The notes under the pieces are model-generated. The model saw only the letters and a list, made by a program, of their open reading frames with translations, ran no database searches and was not told the origin of the DNA. Made by a program: the position numbers and the translations under genes. Below, in pieces: positions 37,989-50,589 of a DNA stretch of 64,000 bases (positions are counted from its first letter, which is position 1; each line of letters begins with the position of its first letter). This stretch comes from Streptomyces avicenniae (GTDB lineage: Bacteria > Actinomycetota > Actinomycetes > Streptomycetales > Streptomycetaceae): assembly GCF_000719135.1 (NCBI RefSeq), contig NZ_JOEK01000014.1, positions 62,001 through 126,000 of the forward strand. The letters are read 5' to 3'.

Positions 37989-39980
37989 TCAGTCGTCGAT
38001 GATCTCGCCGGTGGCGGTGTTGACCGCGGGTGCGGTCGGCGCGCCCTCGGCGAGGGCGGCGGCGACCGTCATGGCGGTCCTGGGGCCTATGCCGGGCACC
38101 TCGGCGATCTCCTCGGGTGTGGCGGCGCGCAGCCGCTTGACCGAGCCGAAGTGCTTGAGCAGGGCCTTCTTGCGGGTCTCCCCGAGGCCGGGCACGGCAT
38201 CGAGGGGACTTCTCCTGATCGATTGTGACCGCTTTCCGCGCTGGTAGCGGATCGCGAAACGGTGGGCCTCGTCACGTACCCGCTGGAGCAGGTACAGGCC
38301 CTCGCTGGAGCGGGGCAGGATGACCGGGTCGTCCTCGCCGGGGAGCCACACCTCCTCCAGCCGCTTGGCGAGGCCGCAGACGGCCACGTCGTCGATGCCC
38401 AGCTCGTCCATCGCGCGGCGGGCTGCGGCGACCTGGGGCTGCCCGCCGTCCACGACGACGAGCTGCGGCGGGTAGGCGAAGCGCCGGGGGCGGCCCTCAT
38501 CGTCGCGCAGGGAGCCGGGCGTCCCGCCGTCCGCCTCCTGGTCGGGCTCGCGCTCCTCGACGGCCCATTCGCCGGTCCGCTCGCGCTCGCGCAGGTAGCG
38601 GCGGAAGCGGCGCGAGATCACCTCGTGCATCGAGCGGACGTCGTCCTGGCCGGTGAAGCCCTTGATCTGGAAGCGGCGGTACTCGCTCTTGCGGGCGAGC
38701 CCGTCCTCGAAGACGACCATGGACGCGACGACGTCGTCGCCCTGGAGGTGCGAGATGTCGAAGCACTCGACGCGCAGCGGTGCGGAGTCGAGGCCGAGGG
38801 CGTCGGCGATCTCCTCCAGGGCGCGGGAGCGGGTGGTGAGGTCGGAGGCGCGCTTCGTCTTGTGCAGGACGAGCGCCTGCTGCGCGTTGCGCTCGACGGT
38901 GGTCATCAGGTCGCGCTTGTCGCCGCGCTGCGGGACGCGGAGGCTGACGCGGGAGCCGCGCCGTACGGTCAGCCAGTCCGCCACCGGCTCGGCCGGGTCG
39001 GGCAGGGCGGGGACGAGGACCTCCCGGGGGACGCCCTCGCCGCGCTCCTCGCCGTACAGCTGCTGGAGCGCGCTCTCGACCAGTTCCGCGGTGGAGATCT
39101 GCTCGACCTTGTCGGTGACCCAGCCGCGCTGGCCGCGGACCCGCCCGTCGCGGACGTGGAAGATCTGGACGGCGGCCTCCAGCTCGTCCTCGGCGAGGGC
39201 GATCAGGTCGGCGTCGGTGGCGTCGGCGAGGACGACGGCGTTCTTCTCCATCGCGCGGCGCAGGGCCCCGATGTCGTCCCTGAGGCGGCCCGCGCGCTCG
39301 TACTCCAGCTCTTCCGCGGCCTCGTGCATCTGCTCTTCGAGGCGGCGCAGGTAGGCGCCGGTGCGACCTGCCATGAAGTCGCAGAACTCCTCGGCCAGCT
39401 CGCGGTGGTCCTCGGGGGTGATACGGCCGACGCAGGGGGCGGAGCACTTGTCGATGTAGCCGAGCAGGCAGGGGCGGCCCATCGCGCCCGCCCGCTTGAA
39501 GACGCCGGAGGAGCAGGTGCGGACGGGGAAGACGCGCAGGAGGAGATCGACGGTCTCGCGGATGGCCCAGGCGTGACCGTACGGGCCGAAGTAGCGCACA
39601 CCCTTGCGCTTGGGGCCGCGCATGACCTGGACGCGGGGGAACTCCTCGTTCATGGTGACGGCGAGCGAGGGGTAGCTCTTGTCGTCCCGGTACTTGACGT
39701 TGAACCGGGGGTCGTACTCCTTGATCCAGGAGTACTCCAGCTGGAGCGCCTCGACCTCGGTCGAGACGACGGTCCACTCCACGGAGGCCGCCGTGGTGAC
39801 CATGGTGGCGGTCCTGGGGTGGAGGTTGGTCAGGTCCTGGAAGTAGGAGGAGAGCCGCTGGCGCAGGCTCTTGGCCTTCCCGACGTAGACGACCCGGCGG
39901 TGCTCGTCGCGGAAGCGGTAGACGCCCGGCGAGTCGGGGATCTCGCCCGGCTTCGGGCGGTAGCTGGAAGGGTCGGCCAT
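37989..39980 (-). CDS. uvrC: excinuclease ABC subunit C
   Basis: A 663-residue UvrC, which makes both incisions in nucleotide excision repair. The GIY-YIG nuclease is at about 16-95 ([23 protein letters not shown] begins it), the UVR domain at about 205-245, the RNase H-like second nuclease around [13 protein letters not shown], and helix-hairpin-helix motifs at the C-terminus ([22 protein letters not shown]). The ATG follows TAGGGT by 7 bases, so the message is likely leaderless. It lies 67 bases ahead of rapZ and may start that operon. Confidence 0.96.
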   Translation of the reverse strand: MADPSSYRPKPGEIPDSPGVYRFRDEHRRVVYVGKAKSLRQRLSSYFQDLTNLHPRTATMVTTAASVEWTVVSTEVEALQLEYSWIKEYDPRFNVKYRDDKSYPSLAVTMNEEFPRVQVMRGPKRKGVRYFGPYGHAWAIRETVDLLLRVFPVRTCSSGVFKRAGAMGRPCLLGYIDKCSAPCVGRITPEDHRELAEEFCDFMAGRTGAYLRRLEEQMHEAAEELEYERAGRLRDDIGALRRAMEKNAVVLADATDADLIALAEDELEAAVQIFHVRDGRVRGQRGWVTDKVEQISTAELVESALQQLYGEERGEGVPREVLVPALPDPAEPVADWLTVRRGSRVSLRVPQRGDKRDLMTTVERNAQQALVLHKTKRASDLTTRSRALEEIADALGLDSAPLRVECFDISHLQGDDVVASMVVFEDGLARKSEYRRFQIKGFTGQDDVRSMHEVISRRFRRYLRERERTGEWAVEEREPDQEADGGTPGSLRDDEGRPRRFAYPPQLVVVDGGQPQVAAARRAMDELGIDDVAVCGLAKRLEEVWLPGEDDPVILPRSSEGLYLLQRVRDEAHRFAIRYQRGKRSQSIRRSPLDAVPGLGETRKKALLKHFGSVKRLRAATPEEIAEVPGIGPRTAMTVAAALAEGAPTAPAVNTATGEIIDD

Positions 39981-39987
39981 GACGGCA

Positions 39988-39993
39988 ACCCTA
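39988..39993 (-). promoter_or_regulatory. -10 hexamer TAGGGT, leaderless start for uvrC
   Basis: TAGGGT on the minus strand, then 7 bases, then the uvrC ATG at 39980. Confidence 0.65.
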
Positions 39994-40027
39994 CTGCCCG
40001 GGTCTGACAGGGAGTGACTTCACGCCG

Positions 40028-40684
40028 TCACCACCCGCGTTCGCGCCACTCCGTGAGGTGGGGCCGCTCGGTGCCCAGGGTGGTGTCGGCGCCGTGTCCC
40101 GGGTAGACCCAGGTCTCGTCGGGCAGGGCGTCGAACAGCTTCGTCCCGACGTCGTGCAGGAGCTGGGCGAAGGCGGCCGGGTCGCCGTGGGTGTTGCCGA
40201 CGCCGCCGGGGAAGAGGGAGTCGCCGGTGAACAGGTGGGGGTGCCCTTCCGGGTCGTCGTAGACGAGGGCGACGGAGCCGGGGGTGTGGCCGGTGAGGTG
40301 CCGGACGGTGAGACGGCAGGCACCGACGTGGATCTCGTCGCCGTCGTCGAGCGGGACGTCGGTGGGGACGGGGATGCCCTCGGCGTCGAGGCGCCCGGCG
40401 CAGGTGCGGGCGCCGGTGACGCGGACGACGTCGGCGAGGGCCCGCCAGTGGTCGGCGTGACGGTGCGTGGTCACGACGGTGGCGAGACCGGCGTCGCCGA
40501 CGAGCCCGGTGAGGGTCGCGGGGTCGGCCGCGGCGTCGATGAGGAGCTGGACGCCGGTGTCGCGGCAGCGCAGGAGGTACGCGTTGTTGTCCGTCGGGCC
40601 GACCGCGACCTTGGAGATGATCAGCTTGGTCAGCTCGTGGACGGCGGCGGGCCCGCCGACGGTGACGTGTCCTGTGTAGGGCAT
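40028..40684 (-). CDS. MBL-fold metallohydrolase (glyoxalase II-like)
   Basis: A 218-residue metallo-beta-lactamase-fold hydrolase. The metal site THRHADHW, then HLTGHTPGSVAL, FTGDSLFPGGVGN and YPGHGADTTL give all expected metal-binding His/Asp. This matches small hydrolases related to glyoxalase II. Substrate is unknown, possibly a thioester. GGGAG lies about 10 bases before the ATG. It stops just after the uvrC promoter, in the same direction. Confidence 0.88.
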   Translation of the reverse strand: MPYTGHVTVGGPAAVHELTKLIISKVAVGPTDNNAYLLRCRDTGVQLLIDAAADPATLTGLVGDAGLATVVTTHRHADHWRALADVVRVTGARTCAGRLDAEGIPVPTDVPLDDGDEIHVGACRLTVRHLTGHTPGSVALVYDDPEGHPHLFTGDSLFPGGVGNTHGDPAAFAQLLHDVGTKLFDALPDETWVYPGHGADTTLGTERPHLTEWRERGW

Positions 40685-40724
40685 GGCGGTCAGTCTCCCA
40701 GGGCGGGGGCCGGGCGGGGGTCCG

Positions 40725-41435
40725 TCACAGCGGCGGCAGGGTCGGCAGGGGCGCGGGGGTGGTGAGGCCGGTCCCCGTGGTCCGGCCGCTGAGCCAGCCG
40801 ACGAGCGCGGCGGCGGGGCCGGTGACGGTGGGCGCGGCGGTGCCGGGGGCGGCGGGCGTGCCGGTGCGCCAGCGGCGGCCGTCGTCGGCGCGCAGGTCGA
40901 GGGGCGGGACGTCGGGGTGGTCCAGGTAGCGGTCGGCGAGGTAGCCGGGGGCCGGGCCGAGGAACGCGGGGCCGAGCTGCGCGACGGTGCGGCCGACGTC
41001 GAGATCGACGTGGTGCAGCTCGACCTCGACCCAGCGGCGGAGCGGCACGGCGGCCATCGGGCCCGTGACGCCGCCGCGGAACGTCGCGGTGGTGTCCCAG
41101 CGCGCGGCGTCGAGGCGGGCCGCGGCGGCGGCGAAGCGGTCGGCGCTCTCGCGCAGGTCGGTGAGGTGGACGGCGAGGGGGCGGCCCGCGTCGCGCGCGA
41201 TGGCGGCGCTCCTGGCCTCGTCGTCCGGGTACATGGGGCGGCCTTCGAGGACGTTGACGAGGGCGTCCGCGTTGCGCGCGAGGTGGGCGAGGAGGTGGCC
41301 GCGCGTCCAGCCGGGGAGGCGGGAGGGGGCGGCGGCGTCCGCCGGTCCCAGGGCCGAGGCGTCGGCGACGAGGGCGTCGGTCGCGGCGGCGAGCGCGGTG
41401 AGGTCGGCGTGGGGATCGGGCCGGTTTCCGGTCAC
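40725..41435 (-). CDS. maleylpyruvate isomerase family, mycothiol-dependent (DinB-like) protein
   Basis: A 236-residue member of the DinB/MDMPI superfamily, four-helix bundle proteins that use mycothiol or bind metal. The SRLPGWTRGHLLAHLARNADAL motif near the N-terminus carries the metal histidine, and RWVEVELHHVDLDVG supplies further His ligands. The C-terminal domain is short. The GTG at 41435 is chosen because TAGGGT lies 7 bases upstream; the frame is open further up without support. Substrate unknown. Confidence 0.82.
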   Translation of the reverse strand: MTGNRPDPHADLTALAAATDALVADASALGPADAAAPSRLPGWTRGHLLAHLARNADALVNVLEGRPMYPDDEARSAAIARDAGRPLAVHLTDLRESADRFAAAAARLDAARWDTTATFRGGVTGPMAAVPLRRWVEVELHHVDLDVGRTVAQLGPAFLGPAPGYLADRYLDHPDVPPLDLRADDGRRWRTGTPAAPGTAAPTVTGPAAALVGWLSGRTTGTGLTTPAPLPTLPPL

Positions 41436-41442
41436 GGTCGCC

Positions 41443-41448
41443 ACCCTA
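41443..41448 (-). promoter_or_regulatory. -10 hexamer TAGGGT, leaderless start for the mycothiol-type gene
   Basis: TAGGGT on the minus strand, 7 bases before the GTG at 41435; no ribosome site. Confidence 0.6.
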
Positions 41449-41604
41449 GTCACGGCGGGGCGGGGGCGCAGCACCGCCGCGGGGTCACTGGTTCGAGTGA
41501 TCCGCGCCACCGCGGGAGGGGCCGCGGGGTGACGGTGCGGGGCCGGTTCCGCTCCCGGGACAAGGTCCCTCGATCGAGTGAAGAAGAAGCGAAAGCGCCG
41601 GTAA

Positions 41605-41626
41605 TCGAACGTACGTCCTATAGGGT
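41605..41626 (+). promoter_or_regulatory. LexA-like (SOS) box over the uvrA promoter
   Basis: TCGAAC-GTAC-GTCCTA at 41605-41620 resembles the actinobacterial SOS box TCGAAC-N4-GTTCGA, with a perfect left arm and two mismatches on the right. It abuts a -10-like TAGGGT at 41621-41626. Overlap of operator and promoter suggests damage control of uvrA; binding is untested. Confidence 0.45.
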
Positions 41627-41746
41627 GGCCGTCTCTCCCGGTCCCCAGGCCGACGGCTCCGTCAGCCGGACACGCGTCCTACTCTGGGGGAGGGGTGCCC
41701 GCACCGGGCGGGTCCCCGCGTTCTTGACGAAAGGTGCCATCCGGCC

Positions 41747-44674
<2,928 letters not shown>

Positions 44675-44822
44675 CCGCCCGTCAACCGACCGCGCCCCAG
44701 GCGTCATCCGGCGTTCCCCCCGGGTTCCGGAAGGCCCTCTGGCGCGGCGGCGGCTCCCTTGGAACGCTGACCGCCGGACGCGCCGCCCGCGCGTCCTGCG
44801 GTCGCGTTCGAGGGAGCTGCCG

Positions 44823-47800
44823 GTGGCAGGAACGGTACGCACACGGTCCGGGGCACGCGCGCTGGTCGCGGCGGGGGCCGCGGCCCTCCTCACGCTCACC
44901 CTCGCCCCACCGGGGGCGGCGACGGCACCTGCCGCCTCGGCGCCGCTGTCCGCACCGGCGGGCGTGGCGGACCGCGACGGCATGGAGCTGGTCCGCACCG
45001 AGCAACCGGTCGCGCCCGGCGCCGACCTGACGTCGTTCCGCCGCCTCGAATCGGACAAGTGGCTGAGCGGCCAGGCGCTCACCGTGGACCTCACCCGCGA
45101 CCTGCGGCTCGACTACCTGGCCCCCGGCGGGGTCAGCGAGGCGGCGACCGTCGGCGAACTCGCCGCGGCGCACGACCCGGGCGCGGGCCGCACCACGGTG
45201 GCCGCCGTCAACGGGGACTTCTTCGACATCAACGCCACCGGCGCGCCGCTGGGCGCGGGGATCGCGGACGGCCGTCTCGTCCAGTCCCCCTCCGCGCCGA
45301 TGTCCCAGGCCGTGGGCATCGGTCCGGGCGGCGCGGGCCGGGTGCTCGACCTCTACTTCGACGGCACGCTGACGCTGCCGGACGGCGGCACCGTCCCGCT
45401 CGACGGGTACAACGCCGCCGACGTCCCGGTCGGCGGCATCGGCCTCTACACCGCCCGGTGGGGCGCGGCCGACCGCGCCCTGCCGGTGGCGGGCGCGACC
45501 GGCGTCACCGAGGTGACGGTGACGGACGGCGGCGAGGTGACCGCCGTCCGCGACGCGCCGGGCAGCGGCCCCGTGCCCGAGGACGCGTACGTCCTCCTCG
45601 GCCGCGAGGCGGGCGCGGCGGCGCTGGCCGGGCTCACACCGGGCGACACCGTGGACACGGAGTACGCGCCGCGCACCGGCGACGGCGGACCGCTGCCCCG
45701 TACGGCCGTGAGCGGGCGCGGTGTCCTGGTCTCCGAGGGCGAGCCGCTGGACTGGGAGGGGCTGCCGAACAACGCCACCGCGCCCCGGACGGCGGTCGGC
45801 TTCTTACGGAACGGCCAGGAGATGTACCTCCTGACCGTGGACGGCCGCCAGGCCCACTCGGGCGGCACCACGCTCACGGAGCTGGCCGTCCTCATGGCCG
45901 ACCTGGGCGCCTGGAGCGCGCTCAACCTGGACGGCGGCGGGTCCACCACGCTCCTGGCCCGCGCCCCGGGCGACCCGGCGCCGCGCCTCGTGGGCAGCCC
46001 CTCGGACGGCGGGCAGCGCCCGGTGCCCAACGGCCTCGCGCTCACGGCGCCGCTGGGCAGCGGCCGGATCACCGGCTTCCGGGTGACCACGGCCGCCGAC
46101 CCGGCGGCGGCGCCGACGGCCGATCCCGTCCCCGGCGGGCATCCCGACCGCGTCTTCCCCGGCCTGACGCGGCGGCTGACCGCGACGGGGCACGACGAGA
46201 CGTACGGCCAGGCCGCCGGGTCCCCGGCGCGGTGGCGCGCGGACCGGCCGGGCGTCGGGCGCGTGGACGGCGCCGGCGTCTTCACCGCCCGCTCCCCCGG
46301 CACGACTAGGGTGACGGCCGAGCGCGGCGAGGCGCGCGGCTCCCTCGACCTGACCGTCCTCGGCGAGCTGACGCGGATCACGCCGACGACGACCCGCGTG
46401 GGCCTCGCCGACGCCGGGGCGCAGGGGCGGTTCGGCGTGCTCGGGCACGACGCGGCGGGGGGCACGGCGCCGATCGAGCCGGACGACGTGCGGCTCGCCT
46501 ACGACCGGGACCGGTTCACGGTGACGCCCGACACGGCGCGCGGCGGCTTCACCGTCCGCGCCGCGCCCGGCACCACGTCGGGCGCGGGCACGGTGACCGT
46601 GACGGTGGGCGGGGCGACGGCCGTCCTGGGGGTGACCGTCGGGCTGACGGAGACGGTGCTCGCCGGTTTCGACGCCCCGGAGGAGGCGGCGGCGTGGCGG
46701 TTCAGCCATGCGCGCGCGGGCGGCTCGCTCACACCCGAGCCCGCCGGTCAGCAGGGGGGCGGGCTGCGGATGGCGTACGACTTCGGGCTGAGCACCGCGA
46801 CCCGCGCCGCGTACGCGTCGCCGCCCGCCGACATCCCCGTGCCCGGCCAGCCGCAGAGTTTCCGGCTGTGGATCGAGGGCGACGGGCGGGGCGCCTGGCC
46901 GTCGCTGCACCTGGTGGACGCGCAGGGCACCGACCAGGTGCTACGGGGCGACCATGTCACGTGGCAGGGCTGGCGCGAGGTCACGTTCACGGTGCCGGAC
47001 GGCGTCGCGTACCCGCTGGCGGTGCGGCGCTTCTACCTGGCGGAGACGCGGCCCGACCAGCGGTACGCGGACGAGGTCGTCATCGACGGCCTGCGGTCGC
47101 TGACACCGCCGGACGTGTCACTCCCCGACGCGGGGCCGGTGGCCGATCCGGTGATCGCGACGGCGGCGGACACGGCGGGCCGTGACTGGCGCTTCGCCGT
47201 CGTCTCGGACGCGCAGTTCGTCGCGCGCGAGCCCGACAGCCCGATCGTCGCCACCGCGCGCCGGACGCTGCGCGAGGTGCGCGCGGCCGAGCCGGACTTC
47301 GTGGTCGTGAACGGGGACTGGGTGGACGAGGGGTCGGCAGCTGACCTCGCGTTCGGGCGGCGGGTCATCGAGGAGGAGCTGGGCGACGCCGTGCCGTGGT
47401 TCTACGTGCCGGGCAACCATGAGGTGATGGGCGGCAGCATCGAGCAGTTCGAGGCTGAGTTCGGTCCGAGTCAGCTCACGTTCGATCACCGGGGGACGCG
47501 GTTCCTCACGCTGGACACCTCGTCCCTCACGCTGCGGGGCGCCGGGTACGGCCAGTTCCAGCGGCTGCGGGCCGAGCTGGACGCGGCGGCGGACGATCCG
47601 TCGGTGGGCTCGGTGGTCGTGATGGCGCACGTGCCGCCACGGGACACGACGGCGCAGCCCGCGAGCCAGCTGACCGACCGGCTTGAGGCGGCGCTGCTGG
47701 AGGACTGGCTCGCGCGGTTCCGCCGGGACACCGGCAAGGGGACGGCGTTCTTCGGCGCGCACGTCGGCGTCTTCGACGCCTACCACCTCGGCGGCGTGCC

Positions 47801-48281
47801 GTACGTCATCGGCGGCGACGCGGGGAAGCGCCCGGCCGCCGCGCCGGGCGACGGCGGTTTCACCGGCTGGGCGCTGGTCGGGGTGGACGAGGTCTCGCGC
47901 GCCGAGCAGGCGGCGGCCCGCCGCGCCCCGTGGTCGGCCCTGCCCGACTGGCTGTCCGTCCGGACGATGCCGCACGTGGACGGGCTGCGCCTCGGCGTCC
48001 CGGCAGAGGTCGCGGTGGGCGGCGCGGTGCGCGCCGGGGCGACGGTGACGCAGCGCGACGCGAGCGGTGTCCGTGACGTACCGGCGGCCTTCCCTGTCAG
48101 CGTGGACTGGACCGGCTCGCGCGGCCTGCACGTGGGCCCGGCGCGGGCGGCGGGGCGGCACGCGGTGGCGGCGTTCGACCCGGCGACCGGCGAGCTGACG
48201 GGGCTGCGGCCTGGCCGGGTGACGCTGACGGTGACGGTCGCCGGGGTGCGGCAGGAGGCGGTGGTCACCGTCCGCCGGTGA
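44823..48281 (+). CDS. secreted phosphodiester glycosidase (NAGPA) fused to a calcineurin-like phosphoesterase
   Basis: A 1,152-residue exported protein with two catalytic modules. A signal peptide covers about 1-40. The NAGPA phosphodiester-glycosidase domain runs about 60-405 (NGDFFD near 130, LNLDGGGSTTL near 367). Ig-like (Big_2-type) segments follow (about 410-610), then a beta-sandwich resembling a carbohydrate-binding module (about 615-755). The metallophosphoesterase spans about 788-1030: SDAQF near 793, NGDWVD near 830, GNHE near 864, MAHVPP near 935 and GAHVG near 978. The first motif has Gln where DxH is usual. Start GTG has GAGGGAG upstream. Probably degrades phosphodiester-linked glycans, possibly wall polymers; that is inference. 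Confidence 0.85.
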   Translation: MAGTVRTRSGARALVAAGAAALLTLTLAPPGAATAPAASAPLSAPAGVADRDGMELVRTEQPVAPGADLTSFRRLESDKWLSGQALTVDLTRDLRLDYLAPGGVSEAATVGELAAAHDPGAGRTTVAAVNGDFFDINATGAPLGAGIADGRLVQSPSAPMSQAVGIGPGGAGRVLDLYFDGTLTLPDGGTVPLDGYNAADVPVGGIGLYTARWGAADRALPVAGATGVTEVTVTDGGEVTAVRDAPGSGPVPEDAYVLLGREAGAAALAGLTPGDTVDTEYAPRTGDGGPLPRTAVSGRGVLVSEGEPLDWEGLPNNATAPRTAVGFLRNGQEMYLLTVDGRQAHSGGTTLTELAVLMADLGAWSALNLDGGGSTTLLARAPGDPAPRLVGSPSDGGQRPVPNGLALTAPLGSGRITGFRVTTAADPAAAPTADPVPGGHPDRVFPGLTRRLTATGHDETYGQAAGSPARWRADRPGVGRVDGAGVFTARSPGTTRVTAERGEARGSLDLTVLGELTRITPTTTRVGLADAGAQGRFGVLGHDAAGGTAPIEPDDVRLAYDRDRFTVTPDTARGGFTVRAAPGTTSGAGTVTVTVGGATAVLGVTVGLTETVLAGFDAPEEAAAWRFSHARAGGSLTPEPAGQQGGGLRMAYDFGLSTATRAAYASPPADIPVPGQPQSFRLWIEGDGRGAWPSLHLVDAQGTDQVLRGDHVTWQGWREVTFTVPDGVAYPLAVRRFYLAETRPDQRYADEVVIDGLRSLTPPDVSLPDAGPVADPVIATAADTAGRDWRFAVVSDAQFVAREPDSPIVATARRTLREVRAAEPDFVVVNGDWVDEGSAADLAFGRRVIEEELGDAVPWFYVPGNHEVMGGSIEQFEAEFGPSQLTFDHRGTRFLTLDTSSLTLRGAGYGQFQRLRAELDAAADDPSVGSVVVMAHVPPRDTTAQPASQLTDRLEAALLEDWLARFRRDTGKGTAFFGAHVGVFDAYHLGGVPYVIGGDAGKRPAAAPGDGGFTGWALVGVDEVSRAEQAAARRAPWSALPDWLSVRTMPHVDGLRLGVPAEVAVGGAVRAGATVTQRDASGVRDVPAAFPVSVDWTGSRGLHVGPARAAGRHAVAAFDPATGELTGLRPGRVTLTVTVAGVRQEAVVTVRR

Positions 48282-48305
48282 CCACCGGCCCGCCGCGCCC
48301 CGCCG

Positions 48306-50405
48306 TCAGCTGAGGCCGACCTCCCGCATCTGGCGCAGTTCCTTCTTCAGGTCGGACACCTCGTCGCGCAGGCGGGCGGCGATCTCGAACTGCAACTCGG
48401 CGGCGGCGGCCCGCATCCGCTCGGTGAGCTGCTCGATCGTCTCCGCCAGCTCGGCGGCCGGGCGGTCGGTCAGCTCCACCGTGCGGTTCTTCCCCGCGCT
48501 GGGGACGGGTGCCTTCTGCTTCTTGTCGGCGCCCTGCCGGTACCCCGTGCCCAGCAGCTCCCGGGTGTCGATGTCCTCCCGGGCGATGGTGGCGACGATG
48601 TCGTTGATCTTCTTGCGCAGCGGCTGCGGGTCGATGCCGTGCGCCTCGTTGTAGGCGATCTGCTTCTCGCGCCGCCGGTTGGTCTCGTCGATGGCGCGCT
48701 CCATCGACGGCGTGATCCGGTCCGCGTACATGTGGACCTGGCCCGAGACGTTCCGCGCGGCGCGGCCGATGGTCTGGATCAGGGACGTGCCGGAGCGCAG
48801 GAAGCCCTCCTTGTCGGCGTCGAGGATGGCGACGAGCGACACCTCGGGCAGGTCCAGGCCCTCGCGCAGCAGGTTGATGCCGACCAGGACGTCGTACTCC
48901 CCGGCCCGCAGCTCCCGCAGCAGCTCGACGCGGCGCAGGGTGTCCACGTCGCTGTGGAGGTAGCGGACGCGGACGCCCAGCTCCAGGAAGTAGTCCGTCA
49001 GGTCCTCGGCCATCTTCTTGGTGAGGGTGGTGACGAGGACGCGCTCGTCACGCTCCGCGCGGGCGCGGATCTCGTGCACCAGGTCGTCGATCTGCCCCTC
49101 GGTCGGCTTGATCACGACCTGCGGGTCCACCAGGCCGGTGGGGCGGATGATCTGCTCGACCACGCCGTCCCCGCGCGACAGCTCGTAGGGCCCCGGGGTG
49201 GCGGACAGGTAGACGGTCTGGCCGACGCGCCCCAGGAACTCCTCCCACTTCAGCGGCCGGTTGTCCATGGCGGACGGCAGCCGGAAGCCGTGGTCCACGA
49301 GGGTGCGCTTCCTGGAGGCGTCGCCCTCGTACATGGCGCCGATCTGCGGCACGGTGTTGTGCGACTCGTCGATGACCAGGAGGAAGTCGTCGGGGAAGTA
49401 GTCCAGGAGGGTGTGCGGCGCCGTCCCGCTCTCGCGGTCGTCGATGTGGCGCGAGTAGTTCTCGATGCCGGAGCAGGTGCCGATCTGGCGCATCATCTCG
49501 ATGTCGTAGGTCGTGCGCATGCGCAGCCGCTGGGCCTCCAGCAGCTTGCCCTGGCTTTCGAGACCGGCCAGCCGCTCGGCCAGCTCCGCCTCGATCCCGG
49601 CGACGGCCCGCTCCATGCGCTCGGGCCCGGCGACGTAGTGCGAGGCCGGGAAGACGTAGAGGTGGTCGTGCTCCGCGATGACCTCGCCGGTCAGGGGGTG
49701 GAGCGTGGACAGCGCCTCGATCTCGTCGCCGAACATCTCGATGCGGACGGCCAGTTCCTCGTACACGGGGAAGATCTCGATGGTGTCCCCGCGCACCCGG
49801 AAGGTGCCCCGGGTGAACGCCATGTCGTTGCGCGTGTACTGGATGTCCACGAAGCGCCGGAGCATGGCGTCGCGGTCGATCTCCTGGCCGACGGTGAGCG
49901 GGACCATGCGATCGACGTACTCCTGCGGCGTGCCCAGGCCGTAGATGCAGGAGACGGACGCGACCACGACGACGTCGCGGCGTGTGAGCAGCGAGTTCGT
50001 GGCGCTGTGGCGCAGCCGCTCGACCTCCTCGTTGATCGAGGAGTCCTTCTCGATGTAGGTGTCCGTCTGGGGGACGTACGCCTCGGGCTGGTAGTAGTCG
50101 TAGTACGAGACGAAGTACTCGACCGCGTTGTTCGGCAGCAGCTCGCGGAACTCGTTGGCGAGCTGCGCGGCGAGGGTCTTGTTGGGGGCCATGACGAGGG
50201 TGGGGCGCTGCAGCCGCTCGATCATCCAGGCCGTGGTGGCCGACTTGCCGGTGCCGGTGGCCCCGAGCAGGACGACGTCCTTCTCGCCACCGCTGACCCG
50301 CTTCTCCAGCTCGTCGATGGCGGCGGGCTGGTCGCCGTTCGGCTGGTAGGGGCTGATGACCTCGAAGGGTGCCGTGGTGCGTTCGATGTGAGAGACGGGC
50401 CGCAT
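48306..50405 (-). CDS. uvrB: excinuclease ABC subunit B
   Basis: A 699-residue UvrB, the helicase-like damage verifier that bridges UvrA and UvrC. Walker A is GATGTGKS at about 48-55, the beta-hairpin region follows in [21 protein letters not shown] (from about 100), and motifs DESHNT and QTIGRAARN are present. A C-terminal UVR domain (about 655-690) contacts UvrC. The ATG at 50405 follows TACCGT by 6 bases and lacks a ribosome site. Confidence 0.97.
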   Translation of the reverse strand: MRPVSHIERTTAPFEVISPYQPNGDQPAAIDELEKRVSGGEKDVVLLGATGTGKSATTAWMIERLQRPTLVMAPNKTLAAQLANEFRELLPNNAVEYFVSYYDYYQPEAYVPQTDTYIEKDSSINEEVERLRHSATNSLLTRRDVVVVASVSCIYGLGTPQEYVDRMVPLTVGQEIDRDAMLRRFVDIQYTRNDMAFTRGTFRVRGDTIEIFPVYEELAVRIEMFGDEIEALSTLHPLTGEVIAEHDHLYVFPASHYVAGPERMERAVAGIEAELAERLAGLESQGKLLEAQRLRMRTTYDIEMMRQIGTCSGIENYSRHIDDRESGTAPHTLLDYFPDDFLLVIDESHNTVPQIGAMYEGDASRKRTLVDHGFRLPSAMDNRPLKWEEFLGRVGQTVYLSATPGPYELSRGDGVVEQIIRPTGLVDPQVVIKPTEGQIDDLVHEIRARAERDERVLVTTLTKKMAEDLTDYFLELGVRVRYLHSDVDTLRRVELLRELRAGEYDVLVGINLLREGLDLPEVSLVAILDADKEGFLRSGTSLIQTIGRAARNVSGQVHMYADRITPSMERAIDETNRRREKQIAYNEAHGIDPQPLRKKINDIVATIAREDIDTRELLGTGYRQGADKKQKAPVPSAGKNRTVELTDRPAAELAETIEQLTERMRAAAAELQFEIAARLRDEVSDLKKELRQMREVGLS

Positions 50406-50411
50406 GCACCC

Positions 50412-50417
50412 ACGGTA
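50412..50417 (-). promoter_or_regulatory. -10 hexamer TACCGT, leaderless start for uvrB
   Basis: TACCGT on the minus strand, then 6 bases, then ATG. No convincing SOS box is seen next to it. Confidence 0.6.
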
Positions 50418-50589
50418 CGACCCGCCACTGACAACCAGGTTCCGATGACGGACGGTTCCGGTCTGTTAAGCCGAACGTAACTGTTTCCCCGCCGAGGCGT
50501 TTCCCCTGCTGGGGAGGCTCGTGGCGTCGTGGTCCCGGCCGCGGCCCGTCCGTCCTGGAAACGCTTCCGGAAGAGCTTGGAGTCCCCCC

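Larger units (their letters stand above)
41436..41746. other. intergenic region upstream of uvrA (311 bp)
   Basis: No gene is supported. It holds the divergent promoters of the mycothiol-type gene and uvrA, a 10-bp palindrome CTCGATCGAG at 41569-41578, a purine-rich stretch near 41580-41595, and the LexA-like site described separately. Confidence 0.5.

Noticed and set aside
50430..50450. LexA box upstream of uvrB
   Set aside because: GAACCTGGTTGT shares only part of GAAC-N4-GTTC, and the right half does not match.
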